64,000 nucleotides of DNA from Hyphococcus aureus (lineage in GTDB: Bacteria; Pseudomonadota; Alphaproteobacteria; Caulobacterales; Parvularculaceae), in contig NZ_JBHRSH010000001.1 in the NCBI RefSeq assembly GCF_042643165.1, positions 2,542,001 to 2,606,000 on the forward strand, given 5' to 3'. Under the pieces are notes generated by a model, which was not told the origin of the DNA, searched no databases, and saw only the letters and a list, made by a program, of their open reading frames with translations. Position numbers and translations under genes: made by a program. Shown in pieces: positions 1 to 9,443 of the stretch. Position 1 is the stretch's first letter; the number at the start of each line of letters is the position of its first letter.

Positions 1-780
1 ATGGTGTGGCCGGTCCACGATATGCGCGGCGAGAAGATTCCAAACACAATTGTCGGCAAGATTTCCCACTATTCCTTCGAGATTTCGACGGCCATAACCA
101 AACATAGCTGGATCTCGGCGCGCCGCTCCGCTGAGACGGCGCTATCCGGCGCGCAGGAGCTTTCGCGAGGCGCCAATATGGCGTTCAGCCTTTGCCGTCC
201 GCCCGGGCATCATGCGGGGCGAGGATATTTTGGCGGCTATTGCTATCTGAACAATGCCGGCATTGCGGCCCAGTATCTCCGCAATGAGGGCGCCTTGAGA
301 ATAGCGATCCTTGATGTGGACTATCACCACGGCAACGGCACGCAGCAGATATTTTATGACCGTGACGACGTGTTTTATGTCTCGGTGCATGCCGACCCGG
401 ATACGGATTTCCCCTATTTTCTGGGCTATGCGGACGAGACCGGCGCCGGCAAGGGGGAGGGGTTTAATCTCAATATTCCCTTGTCACGCGGCGCGGCGTG
501 GCCTTCCTATGGGGAAGCGCTGAGCCATGCCTTGAATCGCATCGGAGACTATGCGCCGGATGCGCTCATTGTCTCTTTGGGCGTCGATACAAGCGCCGGA
601 GACCCGCTGTCCGGATTTTTGCTGACGCGTGATGATTTTGCGCGCATGGGAGCGGCGATTGCAGCCCTCCAGCGGCAAACGCTGTTTGTCTTTGAAGGCG
701 GATATGCGATCAATGACGTAGGCGGCAATGTTGTGAGCGTCCTTAATGGATTTCTCGGTGCCGCTCACTCAACCCCGTAA
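1..780 (+). CDS. Acetylpolyamine amidohydrolase / HDAC-family deacetylase, 5' end missing
   Basis: Zinc-dependent deacylase of the histone deacetylase/acetylpolyamine amidohydrolase superfamily, expected to deacetylate acetylated polyamines in the cytoplasm. The frame is open from base 1, and the first visible residues correspond to about residue 90 of ~340-aa members such as Mycoplana AphA. The true start therefore lies outside the window and the ATG at base 1 is probably internal. Seen: PPGHHAG with the catalytic His pair (70-71), DVDYHHGNG with metal ligands Asp and His (105-110), GVD with the second metal Asp (196), and EGGY with the transition-state Tyr (235). The symporter gene 15 bp downstream on the same strand may be cotranscribed. 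The substrate is inferred from family resemblance, strongest to AphA. Confidence 0.9.
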   Translation: MVWPVHDMRGEKIPNTIVGKISHYSFEISTAITKHSWISARRSAETALSGAQELSRGANMAFSLCRPPGHHAGRGYFGGYCYLNNAGIAAQYLRNEGALRIAILDVDYHHGNGTQQIFYDRDDVFYVSVHADPDTDFPYFLGYADETGAGKGEGFNLNIPLSRGAAWPSYGEALSHALNRIGDYAPDALIVSLGVDTSAGDPLSGFLLTRDDFARMGAAIAALQRQTLFVFEGGYAINDVGGNVVSVLNGFLGAAHSTP

Positions 781-795
781 AGCCGGGAACCGCGG

Positions 796-2208
796 ATGCT
801 CGACGCCATAGAACAATTTTCCACCAGTCTGGTGCAGGTGGTTTTTTCATCGGTTCGCCTCGGCGGCGTCGACATTCAGCTCATCGTTCTATGGCTTGCC
901 GTCGCCATGGTGTTTTTCACCTTCAGACTGGGTTTTCTGAATGTGCGCGGCTTTGGCGCCGCTGTGGATATTCTGCGCGGTCGGAGGGCGGACCCATCGG
1001 CGCCCGGCGAGATTTCGCAACAGGCGGCGCTTGCGACGGCCCTGTCTGGCACCGTCGGTCTCGGCAATATCGCCGGCGTCGCCATCGCCATTTCCATTGG
1101 CGGGCCAGGCGCCGCGTTCTGGATGTTCGTCATCGGCTTCTTCGCCATGAGCCTGAAATTCGCCGAGGTGACGCTTGCGGTTAAATATCGCCAGCAGACC
1201 GCGGACGGGCGATATACCGGCGGGCCCATGTGGACATTGCGGAATGCCTTTGCGTCCAGAGGCAGACCACGCATCGGCAAGGTGCTTGGCGGGATTTATG
1301 CGGGCTTTGCGATCTTTGCATTCATCCAGATCATTCAGATCAACCAGTCCTACGCTCAGTTGAACGTCATCATGGGGTTCGGCGAGACGAAATGGACGGC
1401 GTTTGCTTATGGTCTGATCGTCGCCTTCGCCGCGGGGATGGTGCTGATCGGCGGCGTTAAATCGATAGCGCGGGTCACGACGGCGCTCGTTCCCTTCATG
1501 GGCGGCCTTTATGTCATTGGCGTTTTGATGATCCTCGCGCTGAATGTGCGGGAAATTCCCGGCGCGCTTGAGCTTATCTTCAGTGAAGCGATGAATCCGT
1601 CCTCCGTTCAGGGCGGCGTTCTCGGCGCCTTTGTCGCCGGCATGCGGCGGGCGGTTTATTCCAGTGAGGCGGGCATCGGATCGTCGGCGATCGCACACGC
1701 AATTGCGAAAACGAGATCGCCTGCGTCAGAAGGATTCGTCGCCCTGTTAGAGCCATTCATTGACACGGTCGTCATTTGCACCGCGACCGCGCTGGCGATC
1801 GTCACGTCCGGCGCCTGGCGCCTTGGCCTCAATGACATCGCCATGACGTCGGCCGCGTTCGAGACTGTATCAGTATGGTTTCCTTATTTGTTGGCGGTGG
1901 CCGTTTTTCTGTTCGCTTTTTCGACCATCATCGCGACCGGATATTACGCTTTGCAGGCATGGAAATATCTCGCCGGGAGTTCGCGAACCTTATCGCGGCT
2001 CTATATGCTGTTCTTTTGCGGGTCTTTGCCGCTCGGCGCGCTGATCGATGTTTCAACCGCCGTGAATATTATTGACAGCCTGTTTTTCCTGCTGGCGGCG
2101 CCAAACATTATCGGTCTTTATATTTTCTCCAACGAAATCGCGCGCGACGCCGGCGCCTATCTTCAAGAAGCGCGACGCAATAAAGAAATTGAACGAAATG
2201 AGGACTAA
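796..2208 (+). CDS. Sodium:alanine/glycine symporter (AGCS family)
   Basis: Inner-membrane Na+-coupled uptake of small neutral amino acids (alanine, glycine). The 470-residue length is normal for AGCS carriers. About ten or more hydrophobic segments span the protein. Family-typical stretches are QAALATALSGTVGLGNIAGVA (about residues 75-95) and the Gly-rich GGPGAAFWM loop with KFAEVTLAVKYR after it; later MRRAVYSSEAGIGSSAIAHA is the AGCS signature. The ATG at 796 follows a GGGA-containing stretch about 10 nt upstream. The gene lies 15 bp after the deacetylase gene and its end nearly touches the next gene, suggesting one transcript. Substrate choice within the family is inferred. Confidence 0.93.
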   Translation: MLDAIEQFSTSLVQVVFSSVRLGGVDIQLIVLWLAVAMVFFTFRLGFLNVRGFGAAVDILRGRRADPSAPGEISQQAALATALSGTVGLGNIAGVAIAISIGGPGAAFWMFVIGFFAMSLKFAEVTLAVKYRQQTADGRYTGGPMWTLRNAFASRGRPRIGKVLGGIYAGFAIFAFIQIIQINQSYAQLNVIMGFGETKWTAFAYGLIVAFAAGMVLIGGVKSIARVTTALVPFMGGLYVIGVLMILALNVREIPGALELIFSEAMNPSSVQGGVLGAFVAGMRRAVYSSEAGIGSSAIAHAIAKTRSPASEGFVALLEPFIDTVVICTATALAIVTSGAWRLGLNDIAMTSAAFETVSVWFPYLLAVAVFLFAFSTIIATGYYALQAWKYLAGSSRTLSRLYMLFFCGSLPLGALIDVSTAVNIIDSLFFLLAAPNIIGLYIFSNEIARDAGAYLQEARRNKEIERNED

Positions 2209-2212
2209 ATAC

Positions 2213-5200
2213 ATGCGCATGTGGCTTATAGTGTTCAAATTCAAGAGGACCTCTTCTTACTTGTTTTGTCGCTTGATCGCGTTCACGGTCGCTATCGCTT
2301 TTACATCTTCACACGTGCTCAGCCTTCAGCCGCAGGCGGATAAGACCGCCTTACCGCTTGCGATGGCGCGCACTCTCGATTTTGAGGTTGATGAAGGCAC
2401 ATGGGTGGCGCTTGACGTTTCACCGGATGGCGGGACAATCCTGTTCGACCTTCTCGGCGACATTTATGCGCTTAATATCGATGGCGGAAAAGCGCGTCCC
2501 GTGTTGCAAGGGCCGGCCTTTGAAACGCATCCGGTATTTTCGCCGGACGGAAAACAATTCGCTTTTATCAGTGACCGGTCTGGCAGCTCAAACCTCTGGA
2601 TCGCCAATGTCGATGGAAGCGGCCTGAAGCAATTATCTCACGACAAGGGCGTGACCCTGTTCACTTCTCCCACATGGAGCGCCGATGGCGAGGCGGTTTT
2701 TGTTTCGCGAGCCGTGCACTACGTTCTGGCGTTTGAACTCTACAAGTTCAGCGTCAATGGCGGCGAGGGAGAGCGTATCACCAACGCCAAACCATCGGGG
2801 CATGAAACATTCGATGCGCGCCACAATGCGCTCGGCGCCATTGCTTCGCCAGACGGGCATTACATCTATTATGCAACCAAACATGGCTCCACATGGACCG
2901 ATGAAGACCCGCCCAATTGGGCGATTGCGCGCCGCGATTTGAAAACCGGCGTTGAGGATTTGATCGTTGCTGCGGTCGGCGGCGGGGGCATGAAACCGGC
3001 CTTGTCCCATGACGGACGGTTCCTTGCCTATGCAAGCCGCTATGGCGAACAGACGGGTCTGCGCTTGCGCGATCTTGAAACCGGTGAAGACCGCTCGCTT
3101 GCTTTTCCGGTCGGCCATGACGGCCAGGTTGGCGGTTATTATGCCGACCTTTTTCCGCGCTTCGCCTTTACTCCTGATGACCGGAATATCGTCTTCAACA
3201 AGGATGGAAAGTTTCATCGGATTTCTATCGAGAGCGGGGCTGTAAGCGGCATTCCGTTTTCTGCGCATGTTGAGTTGGGGCTTGGCCCCATCACGCGCGT
3301 TCCACAAAAGGATGACGCCGGTCCGGTGCGAGTCCGCGTCATCGAGGAAACCAAACTGTCTCCCGACGGTGAATCGATCGTTTTTTCCGCACTTGGCGCC
3401 ATCTACCTACAGGAACTGAAGGAGGGCGCGCATCCACGAAATATCAGCGCTCCAGAGACCTTTGCGTTTCAACCCTCATGGTCGCCAGACGGAAGCCGCA
3501 TCGCCTATGTCACCTGGTCCGCCAATGAGAAAGGTCATGTCTGGTCTGTTGCGGCGGAAGGCGGCGCGCCGCAGCGTTTGACGCAAAGTGCAGCTTTTTA
3601 TTCTGACCCTGTGTTCTCACCGAAGGGCGATCTGATCGTCGCTATGCGCGCCAATCATTATGAGCGCCTGCGCAAAATATATGAGATCTCGCCGGAACGA
3701 CCGACGGATATTATTCGCCTCCCTGCTGGGGGCGGTGAGGCTTCTCTCATTGTGCATGCTTTTGGCGCGCGCCTGCCGCAAGTCAGTCCTGATGGGACGC
3801 GCGTCCGTTATTATACGCCGGAGGGCGCCAAGTCGGTTCGGCTCGACGGAAAGGATATGAAGACCCGCGCCAAGGTCATCGTACCGAACTGGAATCAGTA
3901 TTTCGCAGACCAGCCTGCGACGGTCGATGATCTCAAACTTAATCCTCACGGGGATCAGGCGTTAGTGAAGACGGGCTCACAGCTTTATCTGGTGCTGTTG
4001 CCGCCGCCAGGAGCGGGCGAAGCGCCGACCATTGACCTGACAAAGCCGAATTTAATCGTAAAGAAACTCACCGATATTGGCGCCGACTTTTTCGGCTGGT
4101 CTGCGGACGGCAAAAAAGTTTTCTGGACGATCGGCGCGACATATCGGGAGATTGCTGTCAACGCTATTGCCTCATTGAAGCCAGGTGAGGCGGAAGATAA
4201 GGCCAAGTCGGTTGCAATTTACCTGGAGTTGCCGCGAGACAAGCCTGACGGCGCTATTCTGTTGCGCGGCGCGACGGCGATCACCATGAAGGATGACGAG
4301 GTGATCAGGAACGCCGATATCCTTGTAGTGGAGAATCGCGTCGCCGCCATAGGAAAGCGCGGCAAGCTGGACGTTCCGAAAGACGTGACCATCCGCAATG
4401 TTAGGGGGAAATATATTCTGCCGGGCTTTGTCGACACTCACGCCCATTGGGTTGAGGTCAGGCGCAAGCTGCAGGAACCGGGACACTGGAATTTTCTGGT
4501 CAATCTCGCTTACGGGGTCACATCGGGCCTCGACGTGCAGCCCTTCACGGTGGATGTGTTCGCCTATCAGGACATGATTGACGCCGGGCTGATGATCGGT
4601 CCCCGCGCTTACTCAACAGGGCCGGGCGTTTTTGTGAACAGCCGCATGGACACAAAAGAGAATGCCATAGATGTCTTGACGCGTTATCGCGATTATTACC
4701 GCACCCGAAATATCAAATCCTATATGGTCGGCGGGCGTGAACAGCGACAGCATATGATAGAGGCGGCCGCCGAGCTCGGCATGATGCCGACGACGGAAGG
4801 GGCCAGTGATTTATGGCTGAACCTCACGCACGCGATTGATGGGTTCTCAGGTGATGAACACACCTTGCCGGTGACGCCGCTCTATGGCGATGTCGTTGAG
4901 CTTTACGCCAAAAGCCGGATTGCCTACACGCCGACATTGCTTGTGGGCTATGGCGGCCCGCCCGCATGGGACGAGATGGTGATCAGCGATTACGACCATT
5001 TCGATGACAAGTTGCGGCGCTTCATGCCGGAACATATCATTACCGATAAGCTGAGAAATATTCACTGGCGCCCGCCGGAAGATCAAACCTACCCTTTGTT
5101 CGCCGCGGACGCTTTGAAGATATTGCGGGCAGGCGGTCTGGTCGGGGTCGGCAGTCACGGAAACATGCAAGGGCTTGGCTATCACTGGGAGATGCAGGCC

Positions 5201-5506
5201 CTGGCCGCCGGCGGCGCCACGCCTCATGAAGTGTTGAAGGCTGCGACCATAGGATCAAGTGAGGTGATCGGGCGCGCGCTGGAGATCGGCAGTCTGGAGC
5301 CCGGAAAATTCGCCGATTTGTTAATTCTTGACGAAAATCCGCTTGAAGACATTCGCAATACGATGTCGCTCGAATTCGTCATGAAGAATGGACGGCTTTA
5401 CGACGCCGAGACCCTTGATGAAGTCTGGCCGCGTCAGCGGCCGCTTGGAAAAAGCTGGTTTCAGGATGAAGGCCCTGTGGCGTCATCGGCCTTAACTGAC
5501 GGCTGA
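2213..5506 (+). CDS. Exported TolB-like beta-propeller fused to amidohydrolase
   Basis: About 1097 residues: an N-terminal membrane/signal segment (LFCRLIAFTVAIAF), then a long PD40/TolB-type propeller region with repeated SPDG and SADG turns (about residues 40-650), then a metal-dependent amidohydrolase domain (about 680-1070) with GFVDTHAHW carrying the HxH metal motif and a late GVGSHGNMQGLGYHWE segment. Proteins of this layout are annotated as periplasmic amidohydrolases; the true substrate (peptide, cyclic amide, xenobiotic) is unknown. I chose the ATG at 2213 because GAGG lies 9 nt upstream. An in-frame ATG at 2198 overlaps the symporter stop and has no clear ribosome site. It probably shares a transcript with the symporter. 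Confidence 0.85.
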   Translation: MRMWLIVFKFKRTSSYLFCRLIAFTVAIAFTSSHVLSLQPQADKTALPLAMARTLDFEVDEGTWVALDVSPDGGTILFDLLGDIYALNIDGGKARPVLQGPAFETHPVFSPDGKQFAFISDRSGSSNLWIANVDGSGLKQLSHDKGVTLFTSPTWSADGEAVFVSRAVHYVLAFELYKFSVNGGEGERITNAKPSGHETFDARHNALGAIASPDGHYIYYATKHGSTWTDEDPPNWAIARRDLKTGVEDLIVAAVGGGGMKPALSHDGRFLAYASRYGEQTGLRLRDLETGEDRSLAFPVGHDGQVGGYYADLFPRFAFTPDDRNIVFNKDGKFHRISIESGAVSGIPFSAHVELGLGPITRVPQKDDAGPVRVRVIEETKLSPDGESIVFSALGAIYLQELKEGAHPRNISAPETFAFQPSWSPDGSRIAYVTWSANEKGHVWSVAAEGGAPQRLTQSAAFYSDPVFSPKGDLIVAMRANHYERLRKIYEISPERPTDIIRLPAGGGEASLIVHAFGARLPQVSPDGTRVRYYTPEGAKSVRLDGKDMKTRAKVIVPNWNQYFADQPATVDDLKLNPHGDQALVKTGSQLYLVLLPPPGAGEAPTIDLTKPNLIVKKLTDIGADFFGWSADGKKVFWTIGATYREIAVNAIASLKPGEAEDKAKSVAIYLELPRDKPDGAILLRGATAITMKDDEVIRNADILVVENRVAAIGKRGKLDVPKDVTIRNVRGKYILPGFVDTHAHWVEVRRKLQEPGHWNFLVNLAYGVTSGLDVQPFTVDVFAYQDMIDAGLMIGPRAYSTGPGVFVNSRMDTKENAIDVLTRYRDYYRTRNIKSYMVGGREQRQHMIEAAAELGMMPTTEGASDLWLNLTHAIDGFSGDEHTLPVTPLYGDVVELYAKSRIAYTPTLLVGYGGPPAWDEMVISDYDHFDDKLRRFMPEHIITDKLRNIHWRPPEDQTYPLFAADALKILRAGGLVGVGSHGNMQGLGYHWEMQALAAGGATPHEVLKAATIGSSEVIGRALEIGSLEPGKFADLLILDENPLEDIRNTMSLEFVMKNGRLYDAETLDEVWPRQRPLGKSWFQDEGPVASSALTDG

Positions 5507-5634
5507 TCAGGGCTCTGGCGGGCGATTCCGGTACGCCGATAGCGAAGTTGTGCTTTCCTTGAAGTGGGATGGAGACATATCGCCTGGTGCGCGCTATGCA
5601 CAGGATCGTGTTACGCTTGTACATCTTCTGAAAT

Positions 5635-6615
5635 ATGTCTCAAAACCAGCCATATCGATTCTGCGTTGCACCGTTGATGGACGGCACAGACCGCCATTGC
5701 CGTTATTTCCACCGGCTGATGTCGGCGCGCGCGCGGCTTTATACGGAGATGATCACCGCAGAGGCGGCGGTCCATGGGGATCGCGACTATCTCCTCGGTT
5801 TCGATCAAAGCGAGCATCCGATCGCGCTACAGCTTGGCGGTTCCGAGCCTGAAAAGCTCGCTGAGGCGGCGCGCCTTGGTGAGGCTTTCGGCTACGATGA
5901 AATCAATTTGAATGTGGGCTGTCCGTCGGATCGGGTTCAGTCCGGCGCTTTTGGCGCCTGCCTGATGAAGACGCCCGACCTTGTGGCGGATTGTGTGGCG
6001 GCGATGAGAAGTGCCGTTGAGATCCCGGTTACAGTTAAGTGCCGCATTGGCGTTGACGATCAGGACCCGGAAGAAAGCCTGTTCGGTTTCGTTGAGAAGA
6101 TTTCCGCGTCAGGCTGCGATGTATTCATCGTTCATGCCCGCAAGGCGTGGCTCCAGGGGTTGTCGCCAAAGGAAAATCGCACCATTCCGCCGCTGGATTA
6201 CGATCTTGTCCGGCGCCTGAAACGTGAGCGGCCGGACCTGACGATCGTTTTGAATGGAGGCATTGAAACTGTGCAGGATGCCGCCAGTCTTGTTGTTGAT
6301 TTTGACGGCGTCATGCTCGGCCGCGCTGCTTATGGCTCGCCTTACATTCTTGCGGAGGTCGATGAGGCGATGTTCGGCATGATGGCGCCTGCCTTGTCGC
6401 GTGAGGATGTGGTGCGGGCGATGTCAGAATATGTGAAGGGCGCTTTTGAGGCTGGCGTGCGGCCCCATTCCATCACCCGCCACATGCTCGGGCTGTATCA
6501 CGGCGCGCCGGGGGCGAGGGCGTGGCGGCGGTTCCTCTCAGAGAATGCGAGCGCGGCGCGCGCAACCGTTCTTGATGAAGCGCTTGACGCCATGCGCGCC
6601 CGTGAGCCTGCCTGA
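5635..6615 (+). CDS. dusA: tRNA-dihydrouridine(20/20a) synthase DusA
   Basis: FMN- and NADPH-dependent reduction of uridine 20/20a in the tRNA D-loop. The TIM-barrel enzyme shows MDGTDRHCR near the N-terminus (E. coli DusA-type enzymes have MDWTDRHCR), the active-site stretch NVGCPS with catalytic Cys96, the RNA/FMN-binding TVKCRIGVDD, FIVHARKAWLQGLSPKENR and NGGIE segments. The 326-residue length is normal. HARKAWLQGLSPKENR is characteristic of DusA rather than DusB or DusC. The transporter gene that follows starts 2 bp after the stop codon, so the two are probably translated from one mRNA. Confidence 0.95.
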   Translation: MSQNQPYRFCVAPLMDGTDRHCRYFHRLMSARARLYTEMITAEAAVHGDRDYLLGFDQSEHPIALQLGGSEPEKLAEAARLGEAFGYDEINLNVGCPSDRVQSGAFGACLMKTPDLVADCVAAMRSAVEIPVTVKCRIGVDDQDPEESLFGFVEKISASGCDVFIVHARKAWLQGLSPKENRTIPPLDYDLVRRLKRERPDLTIVLNGGIETVQDAASLVVDFDGVMLGRAAYGSPYILAEVDEAMFGMMAPALSREDVVRAMSEYVKGAFEAGVRPHSITRHMLGLYHGAPGARAWRRFLSENASAARATVLDEALDAMRAREPA

Positions 6616-6616
6616 G

Positions 6617-7444
6617 ATGAGTTTTCTCGCTGAGCACTGGGTGTTGATCGTTGCGCTTCTCGCAGCAGGCTTCGCCTCGGGGTTCGCGGGCGGGCTGTTC
6701 GGCATTGGCGGCGGGGTTATCACAACGCCCGCGCTCTATGCGATCTTTCACCTGCTTGGCTATGAAGAGGGTCCGAGCCTGAAAACCGCGATCGGTACAT
6801 CGCTCGCCGTTATTATTGTGACGTCTGTGCGATCCCTCGCGACCCATCATCGCGCGGGCCATGTGGACGGGGAAATGCTGCGCCATTGGGCGCCATGGAT
6901 TGCGGGCGGCGCCGGGGCCGGCGGTCTGCTGGCTCATTGGGCGCCGGCGGAGCTCTTGACAATCATCTTTGCGGGCGGCGCGTTTTATGTCGCCTATCGT
7001 CGTCTCTTCGGCAGAGACCGCGGTCATGTGAAGACCATCAATCTCAATCGCCGCCGGATGAAAGTTCCGCTTGGTTTTGGCACGGGTTTTTTCTCAAGCC
7101 TGATGGGGATTGGCGGCGGCGCCATGGGCGTCATGGTGATGACGCTGGCCGGGCGCACCATGCATCAGGCGATTGCGACCTCGGCCGGTTTTGGCGTCGC
7201 GGTCGCGGCGCCCGGCGTTGTCGGTTTTATTATCTCGGGCCTTGCAGCCGAGGCGCTGCCGCCCATGTCGCTCGGCTATGTGAACCTTCCAGCATTTGCG
7301 GTGATGGCGCTGATGGCGGGGATCGCCGCGCCATGGGGCGCAAAGGCTGCGCATCACCTTGACGCCAGTCTCCTTTCCAAGGGCTTCGGCGCCTATGTGC
7401 TCTTTGCCGCCGGGGCGCTCGCCTTCGATGTTTTCACGGGCTGA
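6617..7444 (+). CDS. TauE/SafE (TSUP) family membrane transporter
   Basis: Inner-membrane permease of the sulfite exporter TauE/SafE family, 275 residues with about eight hydrophobic segments. It has the two-fold internal repeat of the family: GGLFGIGGGV near residue 25 and SSLMGIGGGAMGVM near residue 160. Family members move small organosulfur or sulfite-type anions; the substrate here cannot be read from the sequence. The frame stays open upstream inside dusA, but the ATG at 6617, just after the dusA TGA, gives the normal N-terminus (MSFLAEHW, then the first membrane helix). Likely translationally linked to dusA without an obvious functional tie. Confidence 0.88.
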   Translation: MSFLAEHWVLIVALLAAGFASGFAGGLFGIGGGVITTPALYAIFHLLGYEEGPSLKTAIGTSLAVIIVTSVRSLATHHRAGHVDGEMLRHWAPWIAGGAGAGGLLAHWAPAELLTIIFAGGAFYVAYRRLFGRDRGHVKTINLNRRRMKVPLGFGTGFFSSLMGIGGGAMGVMVMTLAGRTMHQAIATSAGFGVAVAAPGVVGFIISGLAAEALPPMSLGYVNLPAFAVMALMAGIAAPWGAKAAHHLDASLLSKGFGAYVLFAAGALAFDVFTG

Positions 7445-7542
7445 ACGGCTTACCTTACAATTTGTGCAGTGCGGCGAATTTATAGTCGTCATGATCGCCA
7501 CATGGGCTTAAGGTGGCCTTATACGGCATTGGGGGAAGAGCG

Positions 7543-8520
7543 ATGGCGATGATTGAGACGATAATTTCAGGTGTAGGGTCTTATCTGCCTAAAAACGTTG
7601 TCACCAACGAAGATCTCGCCAAAATCGTGGAAACCTCGGACGAATGGATTCGCAGCCGCTCAGGGATCGGGCAGCGCCATTTCGCCGCTGAAGACGAGGC
7701 GTCCTCTGATCTCGCCACGGCCGCCGCCTGGGCCGCTCTTGATCAGGCAGGCCTCAAACCACGGGACATCGGCCTCATCATCGTCGCCACGGTGACGCCG
7801 GACAAAACCTTTCCCTCAACGGCTGTCTATGTGCAGGACAAGATCGGCGCGCCGCCTGGGATCGCGTTTGATGTGTCGGCCGCCTGCGCCGGATTTTTAT
7901 ACGCCATGAATATCGCCCATGACTTCATCAGAACGGGGCAGGTGAAGCACGCGCTGATTATCGGCGCGGAAAAACTTTCCTGTTTTCTCGACTGGGATGA
8001 CCGGGCGACCTGTGTCCTGTTCGGCGATGGCGCTGGCGCCGTGGTGCTCACCGGGGAGGAGTCGCAGACGGCGCGCGAACCGCGCGGCATCCTCGCGACC
8101 TATCTGTCTTCTGACGGCCGTTTAGCCAAACATCTTTACGCCGATGGCGGGCCGTCATCGACGGGCACGGTCGGAAAAGTGCGCATGAACGGCAAGGAAG
8201 TCTTCCGCAACGCCGTTGAACAGATTTCAAATGCGGTCTTCGAAGTGACGGAGCGCGCCAAGGTGAGCCGGCATGAAATCGACTGGTTCGTGCCGCATCA
8301 GGCGAATATCCGCATTATCGAATCCTGCGGTAAACGGCTGGAGCTCAATGAAAGCAAAGTGATTGTCACCATCGACAAACACGCCAACACGTCTTCGGCT
8401 TCAATCCCGCTGGCGCTTGACGCCGGCATCCGCGACGGACGCATCGAACGCGGGCAATTGCTGGTTTTCGCAGCGCTTGGCGGCGGTCTCGCCTGGGGCT
8501 CGGCGCTGGCGCGTTATTGA
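7543..8520 (+). CDS. fabH: Beta-ketoacyl-ACP synthase III FabH
   Basis: Starts type II fatty-acid synthesis by condensing acetyl-CoA (or another acyl-CoA) with malonyl-ACP. The thiolase fold carries the complete catalytic triad: Cys115 in VSAACAGFLYAM, His in VPHQANIRI and Asn in KHANTSSASIP. The C-terminal GGGLAWGSAL is also typical. The ATG at 7543 follows a purine-rich GGGGGAAGAG; an ATG two codons later is equally possible, while a GTG at 7513 lies upstream of this ribosome site. The usual partner plsX is not adjacent, so this may be a stand-alone FabH. The stop codon directly abuts that of the convergent hydroxylase gene, leaving no spacer. Confidence 0.93.
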   Translation: MAMIETIISGVGSYLPKNVVTNEDLAKIVETSDEWIRSRSGIGQRHFAAEDEASSDLATAAAWAALDQAGLKPRDIGLIIVATVTPDKTFPSTAVYVQDKIGAPPGIAFDVSAACAGFLYAMNIAHDFIRTGQVKHALIIGAEKLSCFLDWDDRATCVLFGDGAGAVVLTGEESQTAREPRGILATYLSSDGRLAKHLYADGGPSSTGTVGKVRMNGKEVFRNAVEQISNAVFEVTERAKVSRHEIDWFVPHQANIRIIESCGKRLELNESKVIVTIDKHANTSSASIPLALDAGIRDGRIERGQLLVFAALGGGLAWGSALARY

Positions 8521-9351
8521 TTATTCGGCTGGAATCACGCCCGGCGCCTTTTCTTCCTTCGTCCGCACCAGCGGCCATAAGAGCTGTTCGGCGGCGGTGG
8601 TGTCGGGAAGGTTTTCGACGCCAAATTCTTCCGGATAGCGGCGGGTGATTTTCGCTGTGCCGAACAGGACATCCCAGAAGAACAAAAGGTTTCCGTAATT
8701 GCCCTTGTAGTTGGTCACTCCGTCGGCCTGATATTTGCCGTGATGGGCGCTATGGGTCGCCGGTGTAGAGATCACACGTTCGACGACCCACAGCGCGGGG
8801 GAGAGCCATTTGATTTTGTACAGCGGTTCGTCCCAGCGCACGTCAGAATGCGCGCCATAGATGACCGCCATTTTGACGATGATGTAGCCGGCGTAAATCC
8901 AGCCGAGGCCGAGATAGATCAGCGCGCCTGAAAACCACAGGCCGGGCATCAACAGATAATAGAAAAGATTGTTGCGGTAGACGACGCGGATCGAAAGATA
9001 CTCGCCATTGTGATGCGGGCGATGGAGATTATAGAGCCACGGCAGGCTGTGCGACGCGCGATGCCACCAATATTGCATCATATCATCGAAGATCAGAAAC
9101 AGCGCGATCCCGGCGATGAGGGGAATGCCGGAAAGCGCGCCAGCGGCGCCGGGCGCGATAAGCGCCGCGAGGGTGGCGCCGCCCAATAGGGCGAGCGGTT
9201 GGGTGACGAGGATCAGCGATAGCGTCGAAGCGATTTCAACAATCACGTCAGCGCGCGTCTGGTTCTGCTTGCGGAAGAAATTGGTGAAGACGATCTCGAG
9301 CAGGGCGAACATTGCAAAGATGCCGAGAATGACCAGCATTTCCGTTTTCAT
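8521..9351 (-). CDS. Sterol desaturase / fatty acid hydroxylase superfamily membrane protein
   Basis: Di-iron integral membrane oxygenase, 276 residues with four or five hydrophobic segments. The histidine clusters that bind the two irons are visible: HRASH, HRPHH and HSAHH, with an outlying conserved His (YGAHSD) between them. The family hydroxylates or desaturates lipids such as sterols, carotenoids, sphingoid bases or alkylglycerols; the substrate cannot be told. I placed the start at MKTEMLV because GGGAGAG sits about 6 nt upstream; an ATG seven codons earlier lies in front of that site. It is transcribed divergently from the Crp/Fnr regulator gene and shares its control region. Confidence 0.85.
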   Translation of the reverse strand: MKTEMLVILGIFAMFALLEIVFTNFFRKQNQTRADVIVEIASTLSLILVTQPLALLGGATLAALIAPGAAGALSGIPLIAGIALFLIFDDMMQYWWHRASHSLPWLYNLHRPHHNGEYLSIRVVYRNNLFYYLLMPGLWFSGALIYLGLGWIYAGYIIVKMAVIYGAHSDVRWDEPLYKIKWLSPALWVVERVISTPATHSAHHGKYQADGVTNYKGNYGNLLFFWDVLFGTAKITRRYPEEFGVENLPDTTAAEQLLWPLVRTKEEKAPGVIPAE

Positions 9352-9415
9352 AGACGTCTCTCCCTGCTGCATTATTTTATGCTTGCTTCTTGATTAGCAG
9401 TGCCGAGAGGCTCAG

Positions 9416-9435
9416 AATGCTAATAATTTAGCATT
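9416..9435. promoter_or_regulatory. Perfect 8-bp inverted repeat, candidate operator
   Basis: AATGCTAA (9416-9423), TAAT spacer, TTAGCATT (9428-9435): a perfect 20-bp palindrome in the 92-bp gap between the divergent hydroxylase and Crp/Fnr genes. It ends 8 bp before the regulator's ATG. Five-base half-sites separated by 4 bp match the geometry of Crp/Fnr-family operators, though the half-site GCTAA is not the classical TTGAT. Autoregulation and control of the hydroxylase are inferred from position. Confidence 0.5.
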
Positions 9436-9443
9436 TGGACGTC

